Source: Pseudomonadota bacterium
GTDB lineage: Bacteria; Myxococcota_A; Polyangia; Polyangiales; Polyangiaceae
Direction: 5' to 3'
Length of the DNA: 26,279 bases
NCBI GenBank assembly: GCA_023428245.1
Contig: JAEYYX010000110.1
Coordinates: forward strand, 1-26,279
A program made the position numbers and the translations under genes. Position 1 is the first letter of the stretch; every line of letters begins with the position of its first letter. Shown here piece after piece: positions 1 through 9,179 of this stretch. The notes beneath the pieces were generated by a model. That model ran no database searches. It was not told the DNA's origin and was given only the letters and a program-made list of their open reading frames with translations.

Positions 1-16
1 GGGGGGGGGGGGGGGG
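1..16. other. Poly-G run at the left contig end
   Basis: The window opens with 16 consecutive G, followed by more G-rich sequence to about base 32. A matching run closes the window. Homopolymer G exactly at both ends is typical of dark-cycle base calls from two-colour Illumina chemistry that were carried into an assembly. It is probably not genomic. Bases 33-114 lie downstream of hsdR and show no recognisable gene or terminator. Confidence 0.6.
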
Positions 17-114
17 CGCCCGGGGCGGGGGGTGATTGGAGGCAGCTGGCTGGCTTTGTGAGAGGCGCGGGAGTTTGGCGAGACGGCTTGTCCAGTGCTC
101 ACGGCCCTGTGCCC

Positions 115-3100
115 TCACACTCCCGCCTCCGTCCAGAACTCTGACAGGAGCGCGGCTTGTTGCAGAACTGTGTTCGTTGCGGATTCTTGCTTGTCGGGGG
201 GGTAGCCGTACTTGCGGAGGATGCGTTTGACGATGACGCGGAGTTTGGCGCGGACCGATTCTTTGACGGTCCAGTCGATGGTGACGTTGTTTTTGACGGT
301 CTCCACGAGCTCCTTGGCGATGGTGCGGAGGGCGTCGTCTCCGAGGATTTTGACGGCGCTGTCGTTGACCTCGAGTGCGTCGTAGAAGGCGAGCTCGTCT
401 TTCGTGAGTCCGAGCTGCTCGCCGCGCTTTTGGGCAGCGCGCATCTCCTTGGCGAGCTCGATGAGCTCTTCGATGACCTGGGCGGCTTCGATTGCGCGGT
501 TCTGGTAACGCCGGACCGACTTTTCGAGGAGCTCGGCGAAGGAGCGGGACTGCACGAGGTTGTGTCGGGAGCGTGCTTTGACCTCGTCGTTCAGGAGTTT
601 TCGGAGCAGTTCGACCGCGAGGTTCTTGTGCGGCATGTCGCGGATGTCCGCGAGGAATTGGTCGGAAAGGATCGAGATGTCCGGGTTCTTCAGGCCCGCA
701 GCGGCGAAGATGTCGATGACCTGATCGGAGACGACTGCCCTCGAGACGATCTGACGAATGGCGTGGTCGAGATCCCCGGAGTCCTTGCGGTCGCTAGCGG
801 ACGTTTTCGCGATGGCCGCGCGCACTGCTTGGAAGAATCCCACGTCGTCGCGGACGCGTATGGCCTCTTCGTGAGGTACGGCGAGGGCGAACGCTTTTGA
901 CAGTTCCGTGACGGCTTGAAGAAAGCGGTTCTTGCCCTCCTCTTGTGCGAGCACATGCTCCTGCGCGGGGGGGAGTAGCGACAGTCGCTCAGCGGGGGAG
1001 CCCTTGGTCCAGGCGCTCCGGTCGAAGCCGTGGAAGATGTTGCAGCAGACCTCGTAGCGTTCGAGCATCACGGCCACCGCCTCGCCCTGGTCGAGGGCGG
1101 TTTCACCCTTTCCGCCGCTCTCCGTGTACGTGTGGAGAGCCTCCTTGAGCTGGTCAGCGAGCCCAAGATAGTCGACGACCAGGCCGCCAGGCTTGTCCCG
1201 GAATACGCGGTTCACCCGCGCGATCGCCTGCATCAGTCCGTGCCCCTGCATGGGCTTGTCGATGTACATCGTATGCATGCACGGAGCGTCGAATCCCGTC
1301 AGCCACATGTCGCGGACGATGACGAGCTTGAGAGGGTCAGTGGGATCTTTGAAGCGCTTGGCGAGCGTCTCTCGACGCTGCTTGCTTCGGATATGGCCTT
1401 GCCATTCGACGGGATCCGAGGCCGAGCCCGTCATGACAATCTTGAGCGCGCCTTTGTCGTCGTCCGGGTCGTGCCACTCCGGACGCAGCTTCACGAGGGC
1501 CCTGTAGAGCTCGACGCAGATGCGCCGGCTCATACAAACGACCATGGCCTTGCCGTCCATGACCTCCAGCCGTGTTTCAAAGTGCTGAATCAGGTCTTCT
1601 GCGATGAGCGCGAGGCGTCGATCTGTGCCGACCAAAGCCTCGAGCGCGGACCACTTTGTCTTGAGCTTTTCGCGCCCCTCGAGTTCCTCTCCTTCGGTGA
1701 GCTCGTCGAAGGCCTCGTCGAGGTGAGGCTTCTCCTCATCTTTGAGCTGAAGTTTGGCGAGGCGGCTCTCGTAATAGATGGGGACGGTGGCCCCGTCCTC
1801 GACTGCGCGCTGGATATCGTAAACGCTGACGTAGTCGCCGAAGACGGAACGAGTGTTCTTGTCCGCGGCATCGATAGGCGTGCCGGTGAAGCCGATGAAC
1901 GACGCTTTCGGCAAAGCGTCGCGCATATGGCGCGCAAAGCCGTCGATGAAATCGTACTGGCTCCGATGCGCCTCATCGGCGATCACGATGATGTTCGAGC
2001 GGTCGGACAGGAGCGGGAATGTGTCCCCGCGCGTCTCCGGCGTGAACTTTTGGATCGTCGTAAAGACGACTCCGCCCGAGGCAACCTTGAGCAGTTCTCT
2101 GAGATGCCCGCGGTCCCTAGCCTGCTCGGGGCTCTGCCGGAGCAGGTCCTTGCAACGCGCGAAGGTACCGAAGAGCTGCTCATCGAGGTCGTTGCGGTCC
2201 GTGAGCACGACCAAGGTCGGGTTCTGCATCTCCGGGTGCAAGACCACGCGCCCCGCATAGAACGCCATTGTTAGGCTCTTGCCCGAGCCTTGAGTATGCC
2301 AGACCACGCCGACGCGACGGTCGCCCTGCGGGCGCGAGGCCGAGATCGTGGCGTCCAGCGCCCGCGCCACGGCGTGGAACTGATGGTAGCCCGCCATCTT
2401 CTTGATGGCAGTGTCCCCGTCGTCCTCGAACACGATGAAATACCGGAGCAGGTCGAGGAGCCGCCGCTTGTCGAACACGCCGCGGATGAGCACCTCGAGC
2501 TGGCTCATCGTCTTGGACGCGAGCGCCTCGCCCTCGATGGTGCGCCAGGGCAGGAAACGCTCCTTGTTCGACGAGAGCGTACCGACGCGCGCTTCGAGTC
2601 CATCGCTGATGACGAGCAGCTCGTTGAAAACGAAGAGCGACGGCAGCTCCTGCTTGTAGGTCTGGAGCTGCTGGAACGCGCTCCAGATGGTCGCGTTCTC
2701 GCTCGCCGCGTTCTTCAGCTCGATGACGGCGATCGGCAGGCCATTCAGGAACACGACGACGTCCGGGCGTCGGTTGTGGCCGCCCTCGCTGACCGTGAGC
2801 TGGTTGACGACGAGCCAGTCGTTTTCGTCCGGGGAGTCGAAGTCGATAACGCGAACGGGGTCGTATCCGATGCTTCCGTCCGGGCGCAGGTACTCTACGG
2901 GGACGCCGTCGACGATGTAGCTGTGGAGCTCATGATTCGCGTCGACGAGCTGGGGCGAAGAGATGCGCGTGAGCTTCCGAAACGCCTCTTCGAGCCCTGA
3001 CGCAGGCACATTCGGATTCAAGCGAGCCAGGGCGCTCTGCAAACGCGCCTCCAAAACGACGTCGGAGTAGCTCTGACGCTCGGCCTCAGGCTCGCCTGGA

Positions 3101-3192
3101 GCTATGGCGGGCCCACCTGTGACCGCGTAACCCAGGGCCGCAAACCATTCGAGCGCAGCCTCCTCGACGACAGATTCGGTGAAGGCGGTCAC
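115..3192 (-). CDS. hsdR: Type I restriction enzyme R subunit (HsdR)
   Basis: This 1025-residue protein is the motor and nuclease subunit of a type I restriction-modification complex. It translocates unmodified DNA with ATP and cuts it. The N-terminal nuclease fold shows D144 (RPDVV) and E158-x-K160 (VIELK), the PD-(D/E)xK signature. The SF2 helicase follows: Walker A (QGSGKS, K305), DEAH at 406-409, FTGTP about 30 residues later, and motif VI QAIARVNR near 655-662. The C-terminal helical part completes a normal family length, so it appears intact. The start is GTG at 3192, overlapping the rhuM stop as GTGA, with AAGGAG five bases upstream. It is the last gene of the hsd operon. Expression is probably coupled to rhuM translation. 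Recognition is confident. Confidence 0.97.
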   Translation of the reverse strand: MTAFTESVVEEAALEWFAALGYAVTGGPAIAPGEPEAERQSYSDVVLEARLQSALARLNPNVPASGLEEAFRKLTRISSPQLVDANHELHSYIVDGVPVEYLRPDGSIGYDPVRVIDFDSPDENDWLVVNQLTVSEGGHNRRPDVVVFLNGLPIAVIELKNAASENATIWSAFQQLQTYKQELPSLFVFNELLVISDGLEARVGTLSSNKERFLPWRTIEGEALASKTMSQLEVLIRGVFDKRRLLDLLRYFIVFEDDGDTAIKKMAGYHQFHAVARALDATISASRPQGDRRVGVVWHTQGSGKSLTMAFYAGRVVLHPEMQNPTLVVLTDRNDLDEQLFGTFARCKDLLRQSPEQARDRGHLRELLKVASGGVVFTTIQKFTPETRGDTFPLLSDRSNIIVIADEAHRSQYDFIDGFARHMRDALPKASFIGFTGTPIDAADKNTRSVFGDYVSVYDIQRAVEDGATVPIYYESRLAKLQLKDEEKPHLDEAFDELTEGEELEGREKLKTKWSALEALVGTDRRLALIAEDLIQHFETRLEVMDGKAMVVCMSRRICVELYRALVKLRPEWHDPDDDKGALKIVMTGSASDPVEWQGHIRSKQRRETLAKRFKDPTDPLKLVIVRDMWLTGFDAPCMHTMYIDKPMQGHGLMQAIARVNRVFRDKPGGLVVDYLGLADQLKEALHTYTESGGKGETALDQGEAVAVMLERYEVCCNIFHGFDRSAWTKGSPAERLSLLPPAQEHVLAQEEGKNRFLQAVTELSKAFALAVPHEEAIRVRDDVGFFQAVRAAIAKTSASDRKDSGDLDHAIRQIVSRAVVSDQVIDIFAAAGLKNPDISILSDQFLADIRDMPHKNLAVELLRKLLNDEVKARSRHNLVQSRSFAELLEKSVRRYQNRAIEAAQVIEELIELAKEMRAAQKRGEQLGLTKDELAFYDALEVNDSAVKILGDDALRTIAKELVETVKNNVTIDWTVKESVRAKLRVIVKRILRKYGYPPDKQESATNTVLQQAALLSEFWTEAGV

Positions 3193-4310
3193 TTCGTCTC
3201 CTTCTTCCCCTTGCGCGCGACCGTTTTTGGCTTGGCACCTTCATCAAGCCGTTTGGCCTCCTCGACGACGCGGTCGAAGTCGCTCCGGAAGAGGCGGTCT
3301 TGCACGATCCGGTACTTCTCGAACTCGCTCTCGGCGTGCGCCTTGGCCAGCTCCGCAGTGACCTTGCCAGCGTCTTGCAAGATCTCTCTGTCCCAGAGTC
3401 GCAGAAAGCCCGCGAGCCGCTGCTCCCAGTCCTGCATCGTCATCGGGATGCGCCGCCGCGCCTGCATCTCGGCCATGTCGAGGTAAGCCGACACGATGCG
3501 CTGCATTTGGTCCAGCTCGGACGCCGAAAGGTAGTTCTTGGCAACGACGACGTCGTAGCGATGGATCTTCCCGCTCGGTGCACCCTCCCACGACGTGAGC
3601 CCCATGTGGTCTTTGAGGTGGTCGGCACGATCGACAATGACCTCCGCCGCGGTGCATCCGTGAATCGCGTAGTGCAGCTTGTTCTGCACGGCCGCGAAGA
3701 ACCTCTGCGTAGCCGCCGCAGCGGAGTCATAGTCCAGCGCTGTCGCATAGATGTCGGTGATCTTCTGGTAGAACTTGCGTTCCGAGAGGCGGATCTCCCG
3801 GACCTTCTCGAGCTGGCGCTCAAAGAATTCCTCGGTGAGCACGCTGCCGCCTGCCTTGAGGCGGTCGACGTCCATGACCCACCCTTGAATGGTGTAGTCC
3901 TTGACGATCTGGTTCGCCCACTTGCGAAACTGCACCGCGCGGTCGTTCTCGATCTTGAACCCCACCGCGATGATGGCCTGCAAGCTGTAGTGCTTGACCT
4001 GGTAGTTTTTCCCGTCAGCGGCAGTTATTAAGTACTGCTTAACAACTGCCCCCTCTTCGAGCTCTCCGTCTGCAAAGATGCGCTTGAGGTGCTGGTTGAT
4101 GGCCGGCACCGTCACGTCGTAGAGGGTCGCCATCAGCTTCTGGGTCAACCAGAGATTCTCGTCCTCGTAGCGCATCTCGACGGACTCTGATTGGTCGCCC
4201 GTCGCCGCGACGAAAGTCAGGTACTCGGCAGCAGAGGAGCGCACGATGGACGCTGGAGCAGGGGGCTTCTTGCGGGTCACTCGTCGCGGGTCTGAAACGA
4301 TGTCGATCAC
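3189..4310 (-). CDS. rhuM: RhuM family protein
   Basis: This 373-residue protein matches the RhuM family, named after a Salmonella SPI-3 gene and very often found inside type I restriction loci. Visible family features are the N-terminal DNA-binding-like region (about 45-150: ENLWLTQK, QHLKRIF, FRKWANQI) and the central helical region (about 175-255: FYQKITDIYATALDYD, NKLHYAIHG, DRADH). A long helical C-terminus ends in a basic Lys-rich tail. The biochemical role is not established, and toxin-like or regulatory roles have been guessed. It starts with GTG inside a GTGA overlap with the DUF1828 gene and ends in a GTGA overlap with hsdR. Its output is therefore likely tied to both. Family assignment is strong; function is open. 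Confidence 0.9.
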   Translation of the reverse strand: MIDIVSDPRRVTRKKPPAPASIVRSSAAEYLTFVAATGDQSESVEMRYEDENLWLTQKLMATLYDVTVPAINQHLKRIFADGELEEGAVVKQYLITAADGKNYQVKHYSLQAIIAVGFKIENDRAVQFRKWANQIVKDYTIQGWVMDVDRLKAGGSVLTEEFFERQLEKVREIRLSERKFYQKITDIYATALDYDSAAAATQRFFAAVQNKLHYAIHGCTAAEVIVDRADHLKDHMGLTSWEGAPSGKIHRYDVVVAKNYLSASELDQMQRIVSAYLDMAEMQARRRIPMTMQDWEQRLAGFLRLWDREILQDAGKVTAELAKAHAESEFEKYRIVQDRLFRSDFDRVVEEAKRLDEGAKPKTVARKGKKETK

Positions 4311-5083
4311 GCCGCGGTCCGGAGTGTGGCTTCAAACTCGTCGGGCCGCGACCAGCGGCATACTTCGGACACCGACTCAACAAGCCTGAAATCCTCTTCG
4401 CCCCACACGTCGCTCGTATCGTCGAAGAGCGATACGAAGCGCATAGGTTGGGCCCCAGTCTTGATTGGATTTAGGTCGTGCCACGCAGCGACGACATGTT
4501 CAGACACCCTACGCGCCGCCGCACGAGAGCCGCTGGCCAGAACGCAGACCAGTGCGCTCTGCGCTGGCGTCCGCGTCTGAAAATCAATCGTCCAGTCTCG
4601 CCCCGAACGCCCTGCAAGCTTGACGCCACGCTCGAACGCGATGGCTCGCTCCTGCAGCAAGTCCGCGACCTCGTCAGTTGCGGACTCGACCGAACGGGTA
4701 CGGGTCGTAAACCAGAGATCAGCTACTCGCACGATGGCTTGCCCCAGCCGCACGAGGGCCTGAGAAAACTGATTCGGGTCTGAGCAGCGAAGCACGAGTT
4801 GACCTTTGAATAGCTCGACTCCCTGGGTGGTGCAGATGTCCTGCACCAGCTTCTGCTGTTTGGGTGAGCGCTTAGTGGCAAGGGTTTGCATCCGCAGCCA
4901 GCCGAGCGACTCGCCCAGATCGGTGAGGGTGAACGTTTCTCCGTGCTGCTTCACGAACACATCCACGACTCCGCCATCCGGATACCAGAATGGAGTCCGC
5001 ACGCGCGTCATGTCGCCCCTCGGCGTCACGACAAACATCGGGCCTAGCCCGGCTCGCAGCATCGTCTCTACTTCATTTGTCAT
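4307..5083 (-). CDS. DUF1828 domain-containing protein
   Basis: A 258-residue protein. The N-terminal half (about 25-120) carries the DUF1828 pattern: a short strand region (TPFWYPDGG, VDVFVKQHG) followed by FTLTDLGESLGWLRM. The C-terminal half (about 135-225, with FERGVKLAGRSGRDWTIDF and a VLASGSRAAA helix) resembles DUF1829, usually found fused behind it. No catalytic motif is obvious. Such proteins occur in prophages and defence loci, but their job is unknown. It overlaps its upstream neighbour by 4 bp (ATGA) and rhuM by 4 bp (GTGA), so the three genes behave as one coupled unit. I infer a partner relationship with the DUF6978-like protein because of the coupling. Confidence 0.82.
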   Translation of the reverse strand: MTNEVETMLRAGLGPMFVVTPRGDMTRVRTPFWYPDGGVVDVFVKQHGETFTLTDLGESLGWLRMQTLATKRSPKQQKLVQDICTTQGVELFKGQLVLRCSDPNQFSQALVRLGQAIVRVADLWFTTRTRSVESATDEVADLLQERAIAFERGVKLAGRSGRDWTIDFQTRTPAQSALVCVLASGSRAAARRVSEHVVAAWHDLNPIKTGAQPMRFVSLFDDTSDVWGEEDFRLVESVSEVCRWSRPDEFEATLRTAA

Positions 5084-5538
5084 AGTCCCAACTCCTGCTG
5101 TACAGCCGGAGGCCGCTCGAGTGAGCCGCTATGTCTGATCTTGGCTTCTGAACAGAATTGTTGCCATACGGCCACCGGTTCTTCAACCGGGGCGGTGATG
5201 TCCTCGGGCACGTAGGCTTGCTTGTCCGCGAACTGGTCCGTCCAGCGGTGTTTGTGCTTTTCCCCGACGTGTGTGCAGGTGGGATTATGGTGGTCAGCTC
5301 CGAGGTCAAGCCCGTAGATGCGGCCCGTGGAGCGATGAATCAGGCTGAACGATAGCGTCCCCGCGAGCGCGTTGAAGCGACCGTTCACGAACAGAGGATA
5401 GCCTGCCTCAGAGCTGACTTGGGCGCGGAACTGAACCGCTGGCGAGTGGTCCTCATCCTCGCTCCAGCGAAGGTCCCCGTCGATACGCTTCGTCTCGTCG
5501 GAGATCAGTATTTCAAACTCGGTCTGGGTCATTGGCAT
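5080..5538 (-). CDS. DUF6978-like protein
   Basis: A small 152-residue protein. Its middle shows a strand-rich region ending in HHNPTCTHVGEKHKHRWTD at about 82-100, then a Pro/Glu-rich tail. The arrangement H-x-N-P, G-x-x-H-x-H and a following aromatic residue fits my memory of the DUF6978 family, which I recall next to DUF1828 genes. The clustered histidines could bind a metal or form an active site, but this is inference. The first ATG (5538) is preceded by AAGGAG seven bases away (5546-5551), which decides the start over a second ATG two codons later. It lies 34 bases downstream of the PrrC-like gene. Coding is confident; the family name is moderate. Confidence 0.68.
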   Translation of the reverse strand: MPMTQTEFEILISDETKRIDGDLRWSEDEDHSPAVQFRAQVSSEAGYPLFVNGRFNALAGTLSFSLIHRSTGRIYGLDLGADHHNPTCTHVGEKHKHRWTDQFADKQAYVPEDITAPVEEPVAVWQQFCSEAKIRHSGSLERPPAVQQELGL

Positions 5539-5545
5539 CTGTACA

Positions 5546-5551
5546 CTCCTT
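5546..5551 (-). promoter_or_regulatory. Strong ribosome binding site for the DUF6978-like gene
   Basis: The minus strand reads AAGGAG seven bases before the ATG at 5538. This is the only gene in the downstream half of the operon that is not started by a 4-bp overlap, so it may set an independent translation level for the DUF6978-like/DUF1828/RhuM cassette. Confidence 0.6.
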
Positions 5552-5572
5552 CACCGGCGAGACGTCGTGGGA

Positions 5573-7900
5573 TCATGCGCCCTCCGGAGCAGCGTGCGTA
5601 GTGGAGGACGGACCGGCAGAGGAAAGGAGTCCGCCGGCTGGAGCGACGAGCTTTTTCAACCCGTCGTAGTGGTCCTTGTCGACGGCCTCCATCAACGCCA
5701 AGACATCGATGAGCACCGGCTGCGCCTCCGCGAGCAGCGTGAGGTCGTGGCCGGGGTCAGCGATCGCACCTGAGTGCGAGTAAGTGTTGAGTAGCCGCAG
5801 AATGCGGGTCTTCTTGGCGCTGTCGAAGTTCACTCGGGCGAACCGCTGGTACAGCTCCCCCCGAACATCAGGGAAGCGGAACGCGAGGAATGACTCGAGG
5901 AGACGCCTCGCAACGTTGGGCAGTCCGTAGTGGTGTTCGAGCGAGTCGACGTTGGCACGATGCGCCTCGTCGTACACGCGTTTGAACAGGTACTGATACT
6001 CGGAGTCATGCTCCTCCAGAAGTCGATCGAGCGGGCCGAACACACTCGCTCGCTGGCCGTCGACGTGTCGGTACGACCGCAGCAGGAAGAAACGCGCAGG
6101 CCGCTCATCAACATTCGACTTGTTCTGCTTCCGGAGGTGGTGGAACCAATTCTTTACTTCACGAAAGAATTGGAAGCTGTGGGTAAAGATGAACAGCTGA
6201 CCGCACTCGCCGGTGCGGTCCCTCATGTAGCTAAATGCCGAAAACATCGCGTTGGCGTCAAGGCTGGAGACAGGATCATCGATGACGACGATTCCGCTCT
6301 TCAGATCGAAGGTCTTGTCCTGTAGCGATTTGAGGAAATAGAGGAACGCGATCGCCGTGCGTTCTCCTTCGCTGAGATGTGAGACCGGGCGACTGTCGCG
6401 GGTAAGTGCGTAGCCGATGCCGCTCACCTCGAATCGTAGCTCGTCGCGCCCGAGATAGGCGCGCAGCTCCTCGGTCAGCTCGTCGGCGGGACGGCGATGT
6501 TCGAGGATCGCGCGCTCCAGCTCATCGATCTGCTTCTGGATGGCCACGGGCTTGGCCTCGATGTCCTCCAGCGCTGTGTTCGCGCTCGTCACCGCCTCGG
6601 AGAGCTGAACGAACTCGGCGTAGGCCTCGGCGACGTAGGATGCTGCCAGCTTCTTGCAGGCATCGTCGACCGACGCCTTGAACTGCGCCGAGGTCTGGTT
6701 GTGCCTCTCAACGATCGCGTTGAAGTCAGCGATCGAATCGGCGAGCGAGGACGGCGTCGTCGCCGGTGGAGCCGCCGTGGCGGCGGGTGCGAATGGATGA
6801 TCGCGCTTGTCCTCGACCCGCGCGATGAGGGTGTCGAGCGCGGCAGTGGTCTCGGACAGCGCCGTCGACACCTTCGCGCTCACGGTGGACACTTCCGAGG
6901 TGAGCACCTCGTAGAAGCGTGAAGCGTCGGGGAGCGACAGCGAGCCCGTGCTCTGCTTGGCCGCTTTCAGCTTCGCGAGGAGTGCAGCCACGTCCTTCTG
7001 GAAGGTTGCGAAGGCGTCGTTGAAGTGCGCTTCGAGCTCAGCGCGCCGCATTGCCTGGAGCGGCTGCTGGCAGAAGCGGCAGGTGTTGGAGGCGTGCTCG
7101 CCCGAGTGGAGGACGAGTCCCTGCTGCACCCACGCGGAGAGCTTGGCGTTGGTCGTCAGCTCGTCGAGCGTCTGCGCGACGACGGAGCGACCGACGATGG
7201 CCTCGACCTCGGTCGTGAGCCCAGCGAGGTCGATGGACGCAGCGCTGATCTTCGAGATGTCCGACTTCGGCTGCGCGTCCTTCTGACTACGCAGGGGTGC
7301 TTTCTGCTCGTCGGTGAGGACCGAGGTTTCGGCGCTCTGCGCATTCAGCGCTTGGACTGCGCGCTTGAAAGGTCGCTTGTCGTAGTTGTTGTAAGCCGTG
7401 CTGTGGCCGGTGGTCAGCAGCTCTTTGATGAGCTTCGCCTTGTCCCTACAGAAGTCGTCGAGCTTCGAGTCTGCGTTCGTCTTCTCCGTCTGGGCGGCCA
7501 TCACCTCGGTGTTGGCGAAGGCGAGGTCCTTCTTGAGCTGGTCGACCCGTGCTTGCTTCTCGACGCTGTCTTCGCCGAGGAAGTAGATTGGCGCGATGCC
7601 GCCCGCCTGCGACAGAGTGGCGTTGATGAAGTCGCGGTTGAAGACGCGGACCTGCGGCACCGCCTTGGTCGCGAGGTCTGCCCCAGTGATCTTGGTGGCT
7701 CCGTCGAACTCCAGCTCGAGCTCGCCCTCCGTGAGGGCGGTCCGCTTCTCTACGAGCGAGAGTAGCGATGAAAGCGTGGTCTTGCCGCAACCATTCCAGC
7801 CGTAGATGACGTTGAACTCGCCGAAGGCGTGGAGGTGGCTCGGCCACGCGAAATCGCGGAACACGCGGTGACGTAGCTTGGTGATGCGCGTGAGCTTCAC
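5573..7900 (-). CDS. PrrC/RloC-like AAA ATPase, candidate anticodon nuclease
   Basis: A 775-residue SMC-like ATPase of the AAA_13 group that contains the tRNA anticodon nucleases PrrC and RloC. Walker A (GWNGCGKTT) is at 34-42. A coiled-coil-rich middle carries C274-R-F-C277, resembling the RloC zinc hook. An ABC signature (SHLSEGERTA) is near 505-515 and Walker B (IVVIDDPVSSLD) near 535-547. The C-terminal region shows R665-x3-E669 and R702-L-L-N-T-Y-S-H709, the R-x(4-6)-H signature of HEPN ribonucleases. The start is GTG in a GTGA overlap with hsdS, preceded by GAGGAGG. Position between hsdS and hsdR copies the E. coli prr locus. Probable role: kept silent by the restriction complex and released to cut tRNA when a phage disables it. 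The ATPase class is certain; nuclease activity is inferred. Confidence 0.86.
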   Translation of the reverse strand: MKLTRITKLRHRVFRDFAWPSHLHAFGEFNVIYGWNGCGKTTLSSLLSLVEKRTALTEGELELEFDGATKITGADLATKAVPQVRVFNRDFINATLSQAGGIAPIYFLGEDSVEKQARVDQLKKDLAFANTEVMAAQTEKTNADSKLDDFCRDKAKLIKELLTTGHSTAYNNYDKRPFKRAVQALNAQSAETSVLTDEQKAPLRSQKDAQPKSDISKISAASIDLAGLTTEVEAIVGRSVVAQTLDELTTNAKLSAWVQQGLVLHSGEHASNTCRFCQQPLQAMRRAELEAHFNDAFATFQKDVAALLAKLKAAKQSTGSLSLPDASRFYEVLTSEVSTVSAKVSTALSETTAALDTLIARVEDKRDHPFAPAATAAPPATTPSSLADSIADFNAIVERHNQTSAQFKASVDDACKKLAASYVAEAYAEFVQLSEAVTSANTALEDIEAKPVAIQKQIDELERAILEHRRPADELTEELRAYLGRDELRFEVSGIGYALTRDSRPVSHLSEGERTAIAFLYFLKSLQDKTFDLKSGIVVIDDPVSSLDANAMFSAFSYMRDRTGECGQLFIFTHSFQFFREVKNWFHHLRKQNKSNVDERPARFFLLRSYRHVDGQRASVFGPLDRLLEEHDSEYQYLFKRVYDEAHRANVDSLEHHYGLPNVARRLLESFLAFRFPDVRGELYQRFARVNFDSAKKTRILRLLNTYSHSGAIADPGHDLTLLAEAQPVLIDVLALMEAVDKDHYDGLKKLVAPAGGLLSSAGPSSTTHAAPEGA

Positions 7901-9102
7901 GCGACCTCCTCGACTGCGCGCTTGGCTGCGTCGACCGGGAGCTCGCCCGACAGCAGGCGCGGCAGGAGCTCGTCACGGATGCGAGCGAGCGTTCGTGATT
8001 CCTCGGTCAACGCCCGGAAGCGCGCGAACAGCGGGTCAAGGACCGAACCGAACTTCGCATTGACGGCATCAGGCGCGACAACGACTGGGATCTTCCGCAT
8101 GTTGCCCTGGCTCAACTTTGCTTGAACGGCGCCTGTTACGTAGGCTGCAATGTTCGTTTGTTGAAACAGCAGATAGAGATGCTCCTGCGAGAAGCCGCGA
8201 ATGCCCGTAAGGACATGCGCATGGTTGTTAACCCAGAATCGTCCCCACACGTACTGAGTGAACGGCAGTCCTTCAGGCGTCACGACCGACCCGTCTTCGC
8301 CGACAAGTACGAAGCGGCCGTCGAACAGGTACGAGTCGACGTAGTCCATGACCGACGTCGCGCCGTAGTATGGGAAGGGGCCACGACGTTGCTCGCGCTC
8401 GCGCGACGACAGGGGCACTCGGCGTGAGTCGTGGATCTCGATCACATCGCCAATTCTTCCAGGCTCCCACCCCTTCGGAATCGGCCCCAGCTCCGAGTCG
8501 ACGAATTCGCTCGGGAAGAGCTTCGCCGTCTCGGCGTCCATGCCGCTCGGCGCCCGACCTTCCGCCTTGGCGCGCACGGGGTCGAAGTCGACGAACCACG
8601 ACTTGAACAGCGCCCGCGCCATCGCCTCGAGCGTTGCGTTCATCTTGCGGTTCAGCTCGATCTTGTCGTCGAGAGTGCCGAGGATGTGGGCGATGGCACG
8701 CTGCTCGGCGCGAGGCGGAACACGCACAGGCAACTCGTGCAGATGGTTCCTGTTCACGCCAGGAACGGCGGCCTTGTCGGAGCAGGAGTAGAAGTCGATC
8801 GACTTCAGAAAGTAGCTGACGAACTTGGGATCGCTGCCCTTGAAGTCCCGGACGTAGAGCGTCGTGTTGAGCGGCCAGAAGTCTTGTGTGACGAAGAAGA
8901 CCTCTCCGATGGTGCCGTATCGACCGGTCACAACGCCCGGTGCCTTCACCATCGCTTCCGAGTGAAACCCGCTCGGACCCGATGACGAAACGATGGGAAC
9001 GGGACCGGGATGGCGGTGCTGCGAAGGGAGGTCGTAGCCTCTCTTCAGCTCGAGCACGTCGCCCAGCTTGCAGTCACGCCACTCGCAAAGGTCACCCGCC
9101 AT
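7897..9102 (-). CDS. hsdS: Type I restriction-modification specificity subunit (HsdS)
   Basis: This subunit chooses the DNA target for both methylation and restriction. Two target-recognition domains are visible: the first at about 8-140 (CKLGDVLELKRGYDLP onward) and the second at about 220-355 (ending NMRKIPVVVAP). Each is followed by a conserved helical spacer: EQRAIAHILGTLDDKIELN with ALFKSWFVDFDP after the first, and ARIRDELLPRLLSGELPV at the end. The frame stays open upstream to 9225, but that part has no family likeness and covers the end of the broken abi gene. I therefore choose the ATG at 9102 (401 residues), behind a G/A-rich stretch. The stop overlaps the PrrC-like start by 4 bp. 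The two recognition halves appear complete. Confidence 0.94.
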   Translation of the reverse strand: MAGDLCEWRDCKLGDVLELKRGYDLPSQHRHPGPVPIVSSSGPSGFHSEAMVKAPGVVTGRYGTIGEVFFVTQDFWPLNTTLYVRDFKGSDPKFVSYFLKSIDFYSCSDKAAVPGVNRNHLHELPVRVPPRAEQRAIAHILGTLDDKIELNRKMNATLEAMARALFKSWFVDFDPVRAKAEGRAPSGMDAETAKLFPSEFVDSELGPIPKGWEPGRIGDVIEIHDSRRVPLSSREREQRRGPFPYYGATSVMDYVDSYLFDGRFVLVGEDGSVVTPEGLPFTQYVWGRFWVNNHAHVLTGIRGFSQEHLYLLFQQTNIAAYVTGAVQAKLSQGNMRKIPVVVAPDAVNAKFGSVLDPLFARFRALTEESRTLARIRDELLPRLLSGELPVDAAKRAVEEVA

Positions 9103-9179
9103 ACCCGAGCCCCCTCTCCAGCCGTGCACCTTGGTCAGACTGCCCCTTGAGCCTCGGGATGCCCCGAAAGGCGGACTTT

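Noticed and set aside
1030..2274. A 414-codon plus-strand open frame
   Set aside because: It is antisense to the helicase part of hsdR; the composition (Val/Glu/Asp/Arg-rich) is typical of a frame shadow.
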